From Jatrophihabitans cynanchi (GTDB lineage: Bacteria > Actinomycetota > Actinomycetes > Mycobacteriales > Jatrophihabitantaceae), in the NCBI RefSeq assembly GCF_027247405.1, contig NZ_CP097463.1, forward strand, positions 2,604,001 to 2,668,000: 64,000 nucleotides of DNA. The letters are read 5' to 3'. The notes beneath the pieces were generated by a model. It did not search any database. It was not told where the DNA came from and saw nothing but the letters and a program-made list of their open reading frames with translations. Within the stretch, counting starts at the first letter, position 1. Each line of letters opens with the position of its first letter. Both the position numbers and the translations under genes were made by a program. Positions 36,756-46,086 of this stretch are shown here, piece by piece.

Positions 36756-38096
36756 TCACAGCAGCCGGTCGAGCGCGGCGTCCTGGGCCGGTCGACGACG
36801 TTCGGGGGCGGTGGTGGTCTGCTCGGGCGCGCGGTGCCTGCCGGAGGGCTGGTCCTGGCCGGGGGCCTGCTGTTGACCGGCGTGGCCCGGATCCTGCGAC
36901 GGGCCGCCGAACTGCACGTCCACCCCGCCGAACCCGGCACCGGCGAGCTGCTGGTGCAGCGTCGGCAGTGCCGCGGTGACGGCTGCCCGGGCCGCGTCGC
37001 TCGAGCAGGCGACGGTGACGGTGAGCTGGTCGCCGTGCAGGGTCGCGGAGACGTTGACGGCGCCCAGTTCGGCCGGGTGCAGCGAGACGGTGAGCTCGTG
37101 CGAGCCGTCGCCGTGGGAGCGCAGCCGGGCGAGCGCGCCGCTCAGTTCGGGCTGCGGGTCGATGAACCGGCCGGCGTAGCCGGGCGCCGGCGCGGCGACG
37201 GGCGGCAGGGAGGGCGCGGACGGTGCGGCGGGCGCTGCCGTCGGCGCCGGTGCGGCCCCCAGTTGGGTGGGGGCGGCGGGCGTCGATGCGTCGCCGTCGA
37301 TCGGCTGCTGCGGGGTGACGTGGGTGCGCTTGCCGCCCTTTGCCGTGGCCTCGAGTGCCGCGGTTCCCGGTGCTGCCGTGCCGAGTGCCGTGCCGAGTGC
37401 CGTGGTGGGCGTTGTGGCCGCGCCGGGCAGGACCGGCCCGGCCGTGCCCGGAGCCGGCCGCGCCGAGCCGGGGTCGGCCGGTTGGGCGGCGCCGTCGGGT
37501 CCGGTGACCGGCAGGCCGATCGCAGTGCTGCCCGGCTGCGTGCCCGGGCCACCCGCATGCGGCGCGGCCGGGGTGCTGCCCGGCTGCGCGCCGGGGGCTG
37601 CGCGGCCGGTCAGCGCGGCCGCGAACCCGGCGTGTCCCGCGGCGGGCGCCGGCCGGGCGGTCGTGGACGTGCTGCCTGCAGGGAGCGCGCCGGCCGCAGC
37701 CGTCGCGATCGCGGTCGAGGCGGCACCGGCGGTGCCGGCCGCCGCAGTAGCGGCGATCGCGTCGGCAGCGGATCCGGCCGCGCCCGAGACGGCCAGTGGG
37801 ACGGTTCCCCCGGTCGCGAGAACCGTCGCCACCAGCGTTCCGGCCACCTCGGTGGCCGGAGTCTGTGCGGAGCTGTCGTCGGCTGCGTGCCGCCCGGGCT
37901 TGCCCGGACCGGCGGTCGGCGTTGCGGTCGCGGGCGAGCCCGGGTCGGTGCCCGCGGCCGGCGAGCCGGCCAGGACGGACAGCAGCCCGGCGAACGTCGA
38001 GTCGCCGGGTGTGTCGTCGCCGGAGCCCGGCCCCGAGCCCGTCCTGGCGGCACCGGCCGGCGCCGCCCCGACCGGGCCCAGCAGCGCGGCGGTCAT
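36756..38096 (-). CDS. fliK: flagellar hook-length control protein FliK
   Basis: 446 residues. The first 320 residues are low-complexity Ala/Pro/Gly/Thr sequence, as expected for a secreted molecular ruler. The C-terminal switch domain (about 330-410) has RLRSHGDGSHELTVSLHPAELGAVNVS, matching LxPxxLGxVxV of the Flg_hook domain, and is followed by a Gln/Pro-rich tail. FliK interacts with FlhB to stop hook export. It lies between the NlpC/SLT hydrolase gene and flgD. Confidence 0.88.
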   Translation of the reverse strand: MTAALLGPVGAAPAGAARTGSGPGSGDDTPGDSTFAGLLSVLAGSPAAGTDPGSPATATPTAGPGKPGRHAADDSSAQTPATEVAGTLVATVLATGGTVPLAVSGAAGSAADAIAATAAAGTAGAASTAIATAAAGALPAGSTSTTARPAPAAGHAGFAAALTGRAAPGAQPGSTPAAPHAGGPGTQPGSTAIGLPVTGPDGAAQPADPGSARPAPGTAGPVLPGAATTPTTALGTALGTAAPGTAALEATAKGGKRTHVTPQQPIDGDASTPAAPTQLGAAPAPTAAPAAPSAPSLPPVAAPAPGYAGRFIDPQPELSGALARLRSHGDGSHELTVSLHPAELGAVNVSATLHGDQLTVTVACSSDAARAAVTAALPTLHQQLAGAGFGGVDVQFGGPSQDPGHAGQQQAPGQDQPSGRHRAPEQTTTAPERRRPAQDAALDRLL

Positions 38097-38163
38097 GCCG
38101 CGCCCGCGGGGTGAGAGCGGGATGGGCTGGTCATGGCCTGTTCGCCTCCTGGGTTGAGTGCGC

Positions 38164-39171
38164 TCATGCCCCGCTCGCCAACATCGCGGTGATCCGGTGC
38201 ACGTAGTTCTGGGTCTCGGCGTAGGGCGGGATGCCGCCGTACTGTTGCACCGCCCCCGAGCCCGCGTTGTACGCGGCCAGCGCCAGCGGGACGGAGCCGA
38301 ATCGCGACAGGTTGCCGGACATGATCGTGGCGGCCGCGTTGATCGCCTGGTCCGGGTCGAACGCGTTGACGCCGAGGCCGGCGGCGGTCGACGGCATCAG
38401 CTGCATCAAGCCCTGAGCCCCGGCGGGGCTGACCGCGCGGACGTTGCCGCCGGACTCCTGCTGCGCCATGGCCGCGAGCAGGCCGCGGGGCAGACGGTGC
38501 TTGGCCTCGGCCGCGGCGAACTGGTCGGCGAACGCGGCGACGGACGAGGAGAGCCCGGCGGCGGTGAGCTGTTGGGCAGGGACGCCGGCGGTCGCCGCCG
38601 TGCTGCCCGTGGCTGCCGCGGCGCTGGGCAGGATGCGGCGGATCGACGTCGGCTTCTGGTAGACGTCGGTGATGTGCACCGTCTTGCCCGGCTCGGGTGA
38701 CTCGATCAGCTTGTTGTCGCCGAGGTAGATGGCGATGTGGTAGGCCGGGTTGCCGAAGGTCAGCAGGTCACCCGGCTGGGCCTGCGCGAGCGAGGGCACC
38801 TCGGTGCCCTCGTGTGCCTGGTCGGCGGCGATGCGCGGCAGGTCGATGCCGAGCTTGTGGTAGCTGGCCTGGACGAGGCCGGAGCAGTCGATGCCGGACC
38901 TCGACTCGCCGCCCCACACGTAGGGGACGCCGAGGTAGGTCTTCGCCTCGGCGACCACGTCGGCACCGGTCACCGCGCCGGTGGCCGAACCGGCGGTCGC
39001 CGAACCGGCGGTGGCGGCCGCCGCGGGGGCGGTTGCGCCGGCCAGCTCCGCGGCGAACCGGCTGCCGCCGATGGGCGCGCCGGGCGCCGGTGCCGACACC
39101 GAGGCGATCAGCGACTGGAGCTGCGCGATGTGCGCGGTGATCTGCGACAGCGCGGTGGCCGGTGCGGTCAT
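38164..39171 (-). CDS. bifunctional NlpC/P60 - SLT peptidoglycan hydrolase of the flagellar operon
   Basis: 335 residues. Residues 70-180 are an NlpC/P60 endopeptidase domain with Cys96 (GIDCSGLV) and His145 (AYHIAIYLGD). Residues 210-335 are a soluble lytic transglycosylase domain with Glu239 (MAQQESGGN), GAQGLMQLMPSTA and ALAAYNAGSGAV. There is no signal peptide: the N-terminus is a helical flagellar-like segment (TALSQITAHIAQLQSLIAS). Its location between fliJ and fliK suggests export by the flagellar apparatus to open the wall for the rod, replacing FlgJ. The start overlaps the fliJ stop (ATGA). Confidence 0.92.
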   Translation of the reverse strand: MTAPATALSQITAHIAQLQSLIASVSAPAPGAPIGGSRFAAELAGATAPAAAATAGSATAGSATGAVTGADVVAEAKTYLGVPYVWGGESRSGIDCSGLVQASYHKLGIDLPRIAADQAHEGTEVPSLAQAQPGDLLTFGNPAYHIAIYLGDNKLIESPEPGKTVHITDVYQKPTSIRRILPSAAAATGSTAATAGVPAQQLTAAGLSSSVAAFADQFAAAEAKHRLPRGLLAAMAQQESGGNVRAVSPAGAQGLMQLMPSTAAGLGVNAFDPDQAINAAATIMSGNLSRFGSVPLALAAYNAGSGAVQQYGGIPPYAETQNYVHRITAMLASGA

Positions 39172-39596
39172 GACGGGTTCCCGTCCCGATGCACCCGGGC
39201 CGCGACCTCGTCCAGCTCCTGCTGGGCGGCGCGTGCCGTGCGGGCCTGCTCACCGGCGAGTTCGCGCTCGTGCAGTTCCTCGGCGCTGCGCCGAGCGCGG
39301 GCGGCCGCCCCGAGCGTTACCCGCTGGTTGTCGACCTCGCCGTCGGCGCGGTCGGCAGCACGGGCCGCGGCGGCGTGGGTCGCGGCCGCGGCCTGCAGCG
39401 CCACGGCGGCCGCGACGAACGCGGGCGCCGACTGCTGGGCGTCGGCAGCGACCAGCGAGTCGAGCCGGTCGGCGTCGTAGCGCACGCGGGCGTGCGCGTT
39501 GTGCGAGATGCGCTGCGCGGTGGCCAGGCGGGCCTTGGCGTTGTCCTCCTGCAGCTGGCGCGCGCGCACCAGGCTGGTCAGCCACTTCGGGCTCAT
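39168..39596 (-). CDS. fliJ: flagellar protein FliJ
   Basis: 142 residues from ATG 39596, which overlaps the fliI stop. It is almost entirely a two-helix Ala/Arg/Glu-rich coiled coil, the expected shape of FliJ, the central stalk of the FliI ATPase. Sequence identity in this family is low, so the call rests on the coiled coil, the length and the position directly after fliI. It is translationally coupled on both sides. Confidence 0.85.
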   Translation of the reverse strand: MSPKWLTSLVRARQLQEDNAKARLATAQRISHNAHARVRYDADRLDSLVAADAQQSAPAFVAAAVALQAAAATHAAAARAADRADGEVDNQRVTLGAAARARRSAEELHERELAGEQARTARAAQQELDEVAARVHRDGNPS

Positions 39597-40921
39597 TCGG
39601 GCTGACCCCCGTCCAGCAGGGCGCCGAGCGCGGCCCATGAGTCGGCCGCCGAGGACAGTTGATGCAGGTCCTGCTGCAAGAACGCCTCCACCGACGGCCA
39701 GAGTGCGAGCGCCCGGTCGGCGGCGGGGTTGGTGCCGTGCACATAGGCGCCGATCTCGACGAGTTCCTTCACGTCGCGGCGGGCGTCGATCAGCTTGCGG
39801 ACCTCGCGGGCCGCGGTGCGCTGCTCGTGGGTCGTGATCGCGCCGACGACGCGCGACACCGAGGACAGCACGTCGATGGCGGGAAAGTGCCCGGCGTTGG
39901 CGAGCTTGCGGTCGAGCATGATGTGCCCGTCCAGGATCGAGCGGGCGGTGTCTGCGATCGGCTCGTTGTGGTCATCGCCCTCGACCAGCACGGTGTACAG
40001 GCCGGTGATCGACCCGACCGCGGATGCGCCGGCGCGCTCGAGCAGTTGCGGCAGCATGGCGAAGACCGACGGCGGGTAGCCGCGGGTCGTCGGCGGCTCG
40101 CCGGCGGACAGCCCGATCTCGCGCTGGGCCATGGCCAGCCGGGTGACGCTGTCCATGAGCAGCAGCACCTCGCGGCCGGTGTCCCGGAACCACTCGGCGA
40201 TACGGGTCGCGACGAACGCCGCGCGCAGTCGCACCATCGGCGGCTGGTCGGACGTCGCGACGACGACGACCGCGTTGCGCAGTCCTTCGGGCCCCAGGTC
40301 GTCCTCGAGGAACTCGCGGACCTCGCGGCCACGCTCGCCGACCAGGGCGAGCACGGTGACGTCCGCCTGGGTGCCGCGCGTGATCATCGACATCAGGCTC
40401 GACTTGCCGACGCCGCTGCCGGCGAAGATGCCCATGCGCTGGCCGCGGCCGACCGGGGTCAGCGTGTCGATCGCGCGCACGCCCAGCGGCAGCGGCGTGT
40501 TCACCCGCTGCCGGGTCATCGCGTCCGGCGGAGTGGAGTCGACGCCGGTGCGGATCAGGCCGGACGGCAGCCGGGACCCGTCCAGCGGGCGGCCCAACCC
40601 GTCCAGGACGCGGCCGAGCAGCGACTCGCCGACCGCGACGGCCATCGGGCCGCCGGTGGCCAGCACCCGGTCGCCGGCACCGATGCCGGTGAGCGCGCCG
40701 AGCGGCAGGCAGGTGGCGGCGCCGTCCTGCACGGCGACGACCTCAGCCGGGGTGGCGGGGGCGCCGATCAGCACGACGTCGCCGACGCGGGCCGGCACAC
40801 CGCGCACGGTCACCGACAGGCCGCGCACCTCGGCGACCTCGCCGGACAGTTGCGGCAGCCCGGCACTGACGGCGTCGTCGACGCTGTGCCGCACCCGGTC
40901 CAGGACGGACATGCTTGTCAT
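39593..40921 (-). CDS. fliI: flagellar export ATPase FliI
   Basis: 442 residues from ATG 40921 (a second ATG lies three codons in). It energises unloading of export substrates with FliH and FliJ. Walker A GSGVGKS is at 168-174 within [17 protein letters not shown], Walker B is [10 protein letters not shown], and GLGRPLD and [13 protein letters not shown] are typical. The C-terminal domain resembles F1-ATPase beta subunits. The frame is open upstream, but the family normally starts near here. It lies 55 bases after fliH. Confidence 0.98.
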   Translation of the reverse strand: MTSMSVLDRVRHSVDDAVSAGLPQLSGEVAEVRGLSVTVRGVPARVGDVVLIGAPATPAEVVAVQDGAATCLPLGALTGIGAGDRVLATGGPMAVAVGESLLGRVLDGLGRPLDGSRLPSGLIRTGVDSTPPDAMTRQRVNTPLPLGVRAIDTLTPVGRGQRMGIFAGSGVGKSSLMSMITRGTQADVTVLALVGERGREVREFLEDDLGPEGLRNAVVVVATSDQPPMVRLRAAFVATRIAEWFRDTGREVLLLMDSVTRLAMAQREIGLSAGEPPTTRGYPPSVFAMLPQLLERAGASAVGSITGLYTVLVEGDDHNEPIADTARSILDGHIMLDRKLANAGHFPAIDVLSSVSRVVGAITTHEQRTAAREVRKLIDARRDVKELVEIGAYVHGTNPAADRALALWPSVEAFLQQDLHQLSSAADSWAALGALLDGGQPE

Positions 40922-40976
40922 GCGGGGTCCCCGCGCAAGTGCGGAGCGTTCCTTGCAGAGCAGTTTCGTGGGGCGT

Positions 40977-41708
40977 TCATGGAGCGAGCACCTCGCGGAC
41001 GCGCTCCAGTGCGGCCCCGAGGCGGGCGTCGATCGAGGTGGCGCCGCTGCGGGCGAGCGCATCGCCCGGCGCCAGCGTGTCGTCGGCCCCGAACGTGATC
41101 GCCCGGCCGCCCTCGGTGCGCGTGGTGCCTTCGGCCCCGAGCGCCGCGAGGTCGGCGGGATGCAAGGTGACGCGGACGTCCTCGTCGCTGGGCGCGAGCG
41201 AGAGCGCTCGGGCCACGGCCGCGTTCGAGCGCAACTGCTCGTCGGCGAGGGTCCGGCCGATGAGCGCCTCGGCGATCGCGAACGCGGAGGACAGGATCAG
41301 CTGCTCGATCTGCTCGGCGGCCGGGACGGCGCGCTGCTCGAGCGCCCCGGCGGCCCGGTCGATCGCGGTGATCGCCTGGGCGAGCGCGGCACGCCGCGTT
41401 GCGCTCGCGCGATCGCGGTCAGCGGCCGCGACGTGTGCCTCGGCGTCGGCCACCAGCCGGGCGGCGCGGATGCCACTCGCCCAGCCGGCCGCGTACCCGG
41501 CGGCCTGGGCGGCGGCGCGGGCCGGGGCGAGCAGTTCGTCCGGGACGCCGGCGCGCGGTGCGATCTCGAAGACCGTGGCGGCTGCCTCGGGACGAACGGC
41601 GTCGGCCACGAAGGTGACGGCCGCGGCGGGGGGCGGGACCTGGCCGGTGCGCAGCTCGGCCAGCTCGAACTGCGGTGCCAGCTCAGGCGACGAACGCATC
41701 CTCATCAC
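40977..41708 (-). CDS. fliH: flagellar export regulator FliH
   Basis: 243 residues from GTG 41708; in-frame ATGs at 41705 and 41699 are equally plausible starts, and all overlap the fliG end. FliH inhibits FliI and links it to the C-ring. A central Ala/Glu/Arg-rich helix (about 85-145) precedes the conserved C-terminal V1/V-type E-subunit-like domain: [33 protein letters not shown] and a final [19 protein letters not shown]. The family is divergent; position between fliG and fliI supports the call. Confidence 0.92.
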   Translation of the reverse strand: MMRMRSSPELAPQFELAELRTGQVPPPAAAVTFVADAVRPEAAATVFEIAPRAGVPDELLAPARAAAQAAGYAAGWASGIRAARLVADAEAHVAAADRDRASATRRAALAQAITAIDRAAGALEQRAVPAAEQIEQLILSSAFAIAEALIGRTLADEQLRSNAAVARALSLAPSDEDVRVTLHPADLAALGAEGTTRTEGGRAITFGADDTLAPGDALARSGATSIDARLGAALERVREVLAP

Positions 41709-42789
41709 CCCTTCCGACGATGATCTGGCCGGACTCCTCCAGCTCGCGGATGATCCGGACGATGCCGGCCTGCGCCTCCTCGACGACGTGCACGCGCACC
41801 GGGCCGAGCACCTCCACCTCTTCGGCGAGGTTGAGCGCCGCGCGCTCGGACATGTTCTGCATGATCCGGTTGCGCACCGAGTCCGCCACGCCCTTGAGCG
41901 CGGTGGCCAGGTCGTTCGTCTGCACCTGGCGCAGCACCAGTTGGATCGCGCGATCGTCCAGGCTGACCAGGTCCTCGAACATGAACATCTGGCTGCGGAC
42001 CTGTTCGGCGAGTGCCGGGTCGAGCTGGTCCAGGCCTTCGAGCAGCATCTTCTCGGTGCCGCGGTCGGCGCGGTTGATGATCTCGACCAGCGGGCCGAGG
42101 CCGCCCACGGTGGACAGGTCGCTGGCCAGGCCGAGCGAGGACAGCCGGCGCTCGAGCGCGGACTCGACCTGGCGGATCAGGTCCGGCGAGGTGCGGTCCA
42201 TCACCGCGATGCGGTGGGCGACGGTCGCCTGCAGGTCGCGCTGCAGGCCGGCGAGCACGTTCGAGGCGAGCCCGGCGGGCAGGTGCGCGAGCACCAGCGC
42301 GATCGTCTGGGGATGCTCGTCGGCGAGGAAGGACGTGACCTGGCGGGCGTCCAGGTTCTGCATGAAGGCGAACGGCAGTTCGACGAAGCTCTGCGAGAGC
42401 CGGTCCAGGATCTCGGTGCCGCGCGCCTCGCCGACCGCGGAGAGAAGCAGCTCGCGGGCCAGGTCCATGCCGCCGCGCGTCGTGGCGCCGCCGTTGGCCA
42501 GCACGCCGGCGAACTCGCCGAGCACCGCCGAGGCGACGTCGGGCGGCACGCTGCCGATGCGGGCGATCTCAGCACCGAGGTCCTCCAGTTCGGCCTCGCT
42601 GAGCTGGCCGAGCACGCGCGCGGACTCCTCGCGGCCGAGCTGCAACACCAGGATCGCGGCCTTCTGCCGTCCGCTCATACCGAGCAGCGGATCGGGGCCC
42701 GAGGGCGGGGTCGGCAGCGCGATCGGCAGCGGCACCGGGGCGGCGGCGAACTCCTCGAGCGGCAGGGAAAGGACCGAGGCTTCGGTCAT
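41683..42789 (-). CDS. fliG: flagellar motor switch protein FliG
   Basis: 368 residues. FliG couples the stator to the rotor. The N-terminal domain starts at MSGRQKAAILVLQLG, the middle domain contains the EHPQTIALVLAHLPAGLAS motif, and the C-terminal torque domain has MFMFEDLVSLDDRAIQLVLR followed by the charged ridge. About 35 Pro/Ala-rich residues precede the usual start. It overlaps fliH and begins two bases after fliF. Confidence 0.98.
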   Translation of the reverse strand: MTEASVLSLPLEEFAAAPVPLPIALPTPPSGPDPLLGMSGRQKAAILVLQLGREESARVLGQLSEAELEDLGAEIARIGSVPPDVASAVLGEFAGVLANGGATTRGGMDLARELLLSAVGEARGTEILDRLSQSFVELPFAFMQNLDARQVTSFLADEHPQTIALVLAHLPAGLASNVLAGLQRDLQATVAHRIAVMDRTSPDLIRQVESALERRLSSLGLASDLSTVGGLGPLVEIINRADRGTEKMLLEGLDQLDPALAEQVRSQMFMFEDLVSLDDRAIQLVLRQVQTNDLATALKGVADSVRNRIMQNMSERAALNLAEEVEVLGPVRVHVVEEAQAGIVRIIRELEESGQIIVGRGDEDAFVA

Positions 42790-42791
42790 GG

Positions 42792-44375
42792 CTAGTTCTC
42801 CCTCGAGTTGAGCCAGCCGGACAGCACCCGGGCGACGTCGTCGGGCTGTTCGTCGGCGAGCGTGACCAGGGCGTGCCTGCGGGCGGCGGCCTCATGGATC
42901 TCGTTGGTGAGTGCGTTGTGCTCCGGAGCGGGCGCCGGGGCGACGGGCGCGTCCGGCAGCGGCAGCAGGTCGTCGAAGAACTGCGCATCGCCGTCGTCAC
43001 GCTTCTTGCGCTTGCGGCCGGCCAGCCAGGTGCCGATGACCAGGGCCACCACCAGGGCACCGAGCGCGCCCTGCTTGACCAGTGACATCAGCTGGTCGTG
43101 CGCAGCCTTGTCGGCCGCGGCACGCTTGGCCGCCTCGGCCGCCTGCGCGGCCTGTTGGGCCGCCGAGTTGTCGAACGGCATCGCCTGGACCGCGAGGGTG
43201 TCGCCGCGGGTGGCGTCGAAGCCGACGCCGGACTTGACCAGCGACTCGATGGACGCGATGTTCACGTTCTTGACCGAGCCGTCCAGCAGTACCGCGATGG
43301 ACTGCTTCTTCACGGCGCCCGGCGCGCTCTGGATCGTCTGGGTGACGGTGCCGAGCGCGTTGTTCACGACCTTGTTGGTCTTCTGGTAGCTGCCGGCGCC
43401 GTTGGTCGCGGTGCTTCCGACCGCGGGCGTGCCCGCGCCGAGCGTGCCGCCGGAGCCGTTGCCCGTGCCGGTGTACTTCTCGGTCTGCTCCTGCGACGAC
43501 AGCGGCGGGTTGCTCGGGTTGGACGTGTACGTCTGGCTGGTGGTGCTGGTCTTGTCGAAGTTGAGCACCGAGTTGACCGTGACCACCGCGTGGCCGGTGC
43601 CGAGTGCCCGGTCGATCATGTTCTGCAGGCTGGCCGCGACCCGGTTGTCGTAGTCCTGGGTGGCCTGGGTCTGGGTGTCGTTGAAGGCGGCACCGGACAG
43701 CCCGTCACCGGGCGCGGCGAGCACCTGGCCGTCGGCGTCGGTGACGGTGACGCCGTCCGAGTCCATGTTCGGTACCGACGAGCTGACCAGGTAGACGATC
43801 GACTGGACCTGCTGGCTGGTCAGGTGGGTGCCGGCGCTGGTGGTGAGCATGACGGCTGCGGTGGCCTTCTGGCTGCCGTCGTTGAAGACGTCCTGCTGCG
43901 GGATCGCCAGGTGCACCGACGCGGCCTGTACGCCGTTGATGGCCTGGATGGTCTTGCCGAGTTCACCCTCGATGGCGCGCTGGTAGTCGACCTGCTGCTT
44001 GAACTCGGAGGTGGTGACACCTTCCTTGTCCAGCAGCGAGTAGCCGGTCTGGCTGGAGCCGGGCAGCCCCGCGGAGCTCATCTTCAGCCGGGTGTCGTAG
44101 ACCTGGCTCTGCGGCACCATGATCTCGGTGCCGCCGGCGGCGAGCTTGTACGGGACCTTCTCGGAGTTGAGTTTGTCCACGATCGCGCTCGCGTCGCTCG
44201 CTGCCAGGTTGGTGTAGAGCGGTGCGTAGGTAGGTGCGGACTTCCACGTCGTGAACAGGTACCCGCCGATGATCAGAGCCAGCGCGGCGGCGATCGTCAC
44301 GGCCTTCTGTCCGGCCGAGAACGCGCGGAAGTCGTTCCAGAGCTTCTGTCCGAGGCCCTGCAGCTGGTCCTTCAT
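42792..44375 (-). CDS. fliF: flagellar MS-ring protein FliF
   Basis: 527 residues. FliF builds the MS-ring in the membrane. TM1 is at about 24-42 (KAVTIAAALALIIGGYLF). The ring-building motifs follow: APLYTNLAASDASAIVDKL, VPYKLAAGGTEIMVP and EGELGKTIQAINGVQAASVHLAIP. A Gly/Ser/Thr-rich loop is at about 285-340. TM2 lies at about 436-452, followed by a cytoplasmic tail ending in ADEQPDDVARVLSGWLN, the FliG-binding segment. The start overlaps the fliE stop. Confidence 0.98.
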   Translation of the reverse strand: MKDQLQGLGQKLWNDFRAFSAGQKAVTIAAALALIIGGYLFTTWKSAPTYAPLYTNLAASDASAIVDKLNSEKVPYKLAAGGTEIMVPQSQVYDTRLKMSSAGLPGSSQTGYSLLDKEGVTTSEFKQQVDYQRAIEGELGKTIQAINGVQAASVHLAIPQQDVFNDGSQKATAAVMLTTSAGTHLTSQQVQSIVYLVSSSVPNMDSDGVTVTDADGQVLAAPGDGLSGAAFNDTQTQATQDYDNRVAASLQNMIDRALGTGHAVVTVNSVLNFDKTSTTSQTYTSNPSNPPLSSQEQTEKYTGTGNGSGGTLGAGTPAVGSTATNGAGSYQKTNKVVNNALGTVTQTIQSAPGAVKKQSIAVLLDGSVKNVNIASIESLVKSGVGFDATRGDTLAVQAMPFDNSAAQQAAQAAEAAKRAAADKAAHDQLMSLVKQGALGALVVALVIGTWLAGRKRKKRDDGDAQFFDDLLPLPDAPVAPAPAPEHNALTNEIHEAAARRHALVTLADEQPDDVARVLSGWLNSREN

Positions 44376-44683
44376 CAGGCCTGCATCCCCATGATCGTGT
44401 TGAAGGCGGTGACGGCCTTGCTCTGCAGCGTCGAGGCGAGCTGGGTCATCAAGGTCGCCTGGGTCGTCGCGATGGTCAGCTGCGCCGGGTCGACGAGCTG
44501 GCCGGTCGCCGCCTGCACGGCGAGGCTGTCGGCGTTGGCCTGCGCGCCGGTGACGGCATCGAGGCCGTGGCCGAGCGCGGTGGCGAAGTCGGCGCCGCTG
44601 GTGGTCGGTGGCTGCGTCGCCGCGGCCGGTGCGGCGGCACCGAGCGGCGCGATGGCGCCGATGGGCGCGATGGGCACGACCAC
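44375..44683 (-). CDS. fliE: flagellar hook-basal body complex protein FliE
   Basis: 102 residues from a GTG. FliE joins the MS-ring to the rod. The Ala/Pro-rich N-terminus is followed by DFATALGHGLDAVTGAQANA and the C-terminal helix LTIATTQATLMTQLASTLQS then KAVTAFNTIMGMQ, matching the family ending (YxEImxMQ). It lies between flgC and fliF, both nearly touching. Confidence 0.95.
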   Translation of the reverse strand: MVVPIAPIGAIAPLGAAAPAAATQPPTTSGADFATALGHGLDAVTGAQANADSLAVQAATGQLVDPAQLTIATTQATLMTQLASTLQSKAVTAFNTIMGMQA

Positions 44684-44684
44684 G

Positions 44685-45092
44685 TCAGATCCCCTTGCCG
44701 ATGGCGATGGCCGACTGGTAGACGTCCTTGGCGCGGTCGACGACGGTGGCGTTGGCCTGGAACGCGCGCTGGGCCATGATCAGATTCCCCATCTGCTGGC
44801 TCATGTCGATGTCGGGCCGGCGGACATACCCCTGCGCGTCCGCCTGCGGGTCCTCGGGTGCGTACGTCAAGATCCCCTGGGCGCTGGACTCCGGCAGCCC
44901 GGTCACGTGCACGCCGCCGCCCACGCCCTCCGCGTCGCTCGGCAGCGCCTCGGCCTGCACGAACTGGGCCTGGAAGGCCGGTCCCGAGGTCGGCGAGGTG
45001 TCGTTGACGTTCGCGATGTTGTTCGCGATGGTGTCGATCCAGGTGCGATAGGTCGACAGGCCGGTGCCCGCGGTGCCGATTGCTTCGAACAC
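44685..45092 (-). CDS. flgC: flagellar rod protein FlgC
   Basis: 135 residues, GTG start. The N-terminal rod motif TGLSTYRTWIDTIANNIANVNDT and the C-terminal YVRRPDIDMSQQMGNLIMAQ then RAFQANATVVDRAKDVYQ are typical of FlgC. It forms the proximal rod with FlgB and FliE. It starts five bases after the flgB stop. Confidence 0.97.
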   Translation of the reverse strand: MFEAIGTAGTGLSTYRTWIDTIANNIANVNDTSPTSGPAFQAQFVQAEALPSDAEGVGGGVHVTGLPESSAQGILTYAPEDPQADAQGYVRRPDIDMSQQMGNLIMAQRAFQANATVVDRAKDVYQSAIAIGKGI

Positions 45093-45097
45093 CGCCG

Positions 45098-45439
45098 TCA
45101 GCCCTTCAACACGGTGCTGATCAGGCCGTACTTGGCGGTGAGTGAGCCGGTGAGCAGTTGCTCCTGTAGCCCGGTCTTGGTCGCGGTGACGATCTCGCTG
45201 TCCAGGCTGACGTTGTTGCCGTTGATGCCGGGCGCGTCCGCGGAGTTGGTCGTGCTGATCTCGGCCGACGTCGGGTCGCCGCCGGAGACCGCTGCGGCGA
45301 GGCTGGCCTCGAAGTCCACGTTGCGCGCGGTGTAACCCGGGGTCTCCAGGTTGGCGATGTTGTCCGCGGTCACCTGCTGGCGCACGCCGAGACCGTGCAC
45401 GGCGGTCTGCAAGGTGAGTGATGCGACGTCGTCAAGCAC
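45098..45439 (-). CDS. flgB: flagellar rod protein FlgB
   Basis: 113 residues from GTG 45439, preceded by GGGAGGG. The conserved segment VRQQVTADNIANLETPGYTA is near the N-terminus, and LTGSLTAKYGLISTVLKG forms the C-terminal helix. This start gives the normal FlgB length; the open frame upstream includes the promoter and is not coding. It is the first gene of the long flgB-flgE transcript, with an FliA-type promoter about 70 bases upstream. Confidence 0.96.
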   Translation of the reverse strand: MLDDVASLTLQTAVHGLGVRQQVTADNIANLETPGYTARNVDFEASLAAAVSGGDPTSAEISTTNSADAPGINGNNVSLDSEIVTATKTGLQEQLLTGSLTAKYGLISTVLKG

Positions 45440-45509
45440 GCGGGCCCTCCCGGGGCAGTACGCGCCGATCCGTCGGCTCTGGTGAGGCAATCCGTCGCTC
45501 TGTGGTTGC

Positions 45510-45537
45510 CAATCGGCTGGGCGGTCCGGAGCTTTAG
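45510..45537 (-). promoter_or_regulatory. FliA-type promoter of the flgB operon
   Basis: Minus strand: CTAA (45537-45534), 16 bases, GCCGATTG (45517-45510). Read as TAAA-N15-GCCGATTG it is also a good match to the enterobacterial sigma-28 consensus. Leader about 65 bases to flgB. Confidence 0.75.
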
Positions 45538-45577
45538 CGTTCAACTCACGAAGTCTTTACTTCGCCGTGCTGCCCCC

Positions 45578-45649
45578 GTTGAGTGGCGGGTTCGGCGTTC
45601 AGTGGCGACCTATAGCCCGCCACTGAACGCGAAAGCCGCCACTCAACGT
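45578..45649. repeat. nested palindrome, AGTGGC family
   Basis: Outer arms CGTTGAGTGGCGG (45578-45590) and its exact complement (45637-45649); inner arms GCGTTCAGTGGCG (45596-45608) and its exact complement (45619-45631). It lies about 55 bases downstream of the gene at 45704 and just before the flgB promoter. It is probably the end of the flagellin-fliD-fliS transcript. The remaining bases of the 264-base gap hold the flgB promoter and leader. Confidence 0.9.
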
Positions 45650-45703
45650 GGCGGGCGTGACTTCTCGAGAAGGCGGTCCGGGATACGGGCCGAGGTGCGG
45701 CCG

Positions 45704-46078
45704 CTACAGGTGCCGGTCGACGTACACCGGCGGCTGGGCCGCTGTGCCTACGAGTCCGGTGCCGAGCGTGGCGCGCTGGGAGTGCTGCCAGGTGCGCAGC
45801 GCGCTGGTCAGCTCGGCCTGCAGCGCCAGGATGTGCGCGCGTAGCGCCACGATGCGCTCACGCAGCTCCTCAGGGATGGCGGGCAGCTGCTCGATCGGCG
45901 GCAGGCTGCTGGGGTTGGTGGTGGGTAGCAGCCAATCGGCGGGCACCCGCGCGGCCGCGGCATCGGCTTCCTCGACCGCTGCCGCCGCCTGCTCGTCGGC
46001 GAGCAGCAATGCCTCGGCGCGGCGTGCGTCGGCCTCGACGGCCGCCAGCACCCGCTCCCACTGCTGCTTGCTGTCCAT
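45704..46078 (-). CDS. small helical protein in the fliT position
   Basis: 124 residues. An N-terminal helix (WERVLAAVEADARRAEALLLADEQAAAAVEEA) and a second helix (PEELRERIVALRAHILALQAELTSALRTWQHS) are joined by a Pro-rich segment. It lies eight bases after fliS, where many flagellar operons carry fliT, the FliD export chaperone. Size and helical content fit FliT, but I see no diagnostic motif. The C-terminus (about 20 residues) is not helical. Confidence 0.65.
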   Translation of the reverse strand: MDSKQQWERVLAAVEADARRAEALLLADEQAAAAVEEADAAAARVPADWLLPTTNPSSLPPIEQLPAIPEELRERIVALRAHILALQAELTSALRTWQHSQRATLGTGLVGTAAQPPVYVDRHL

Positions 46079-46086
46079 GGTGGGCC

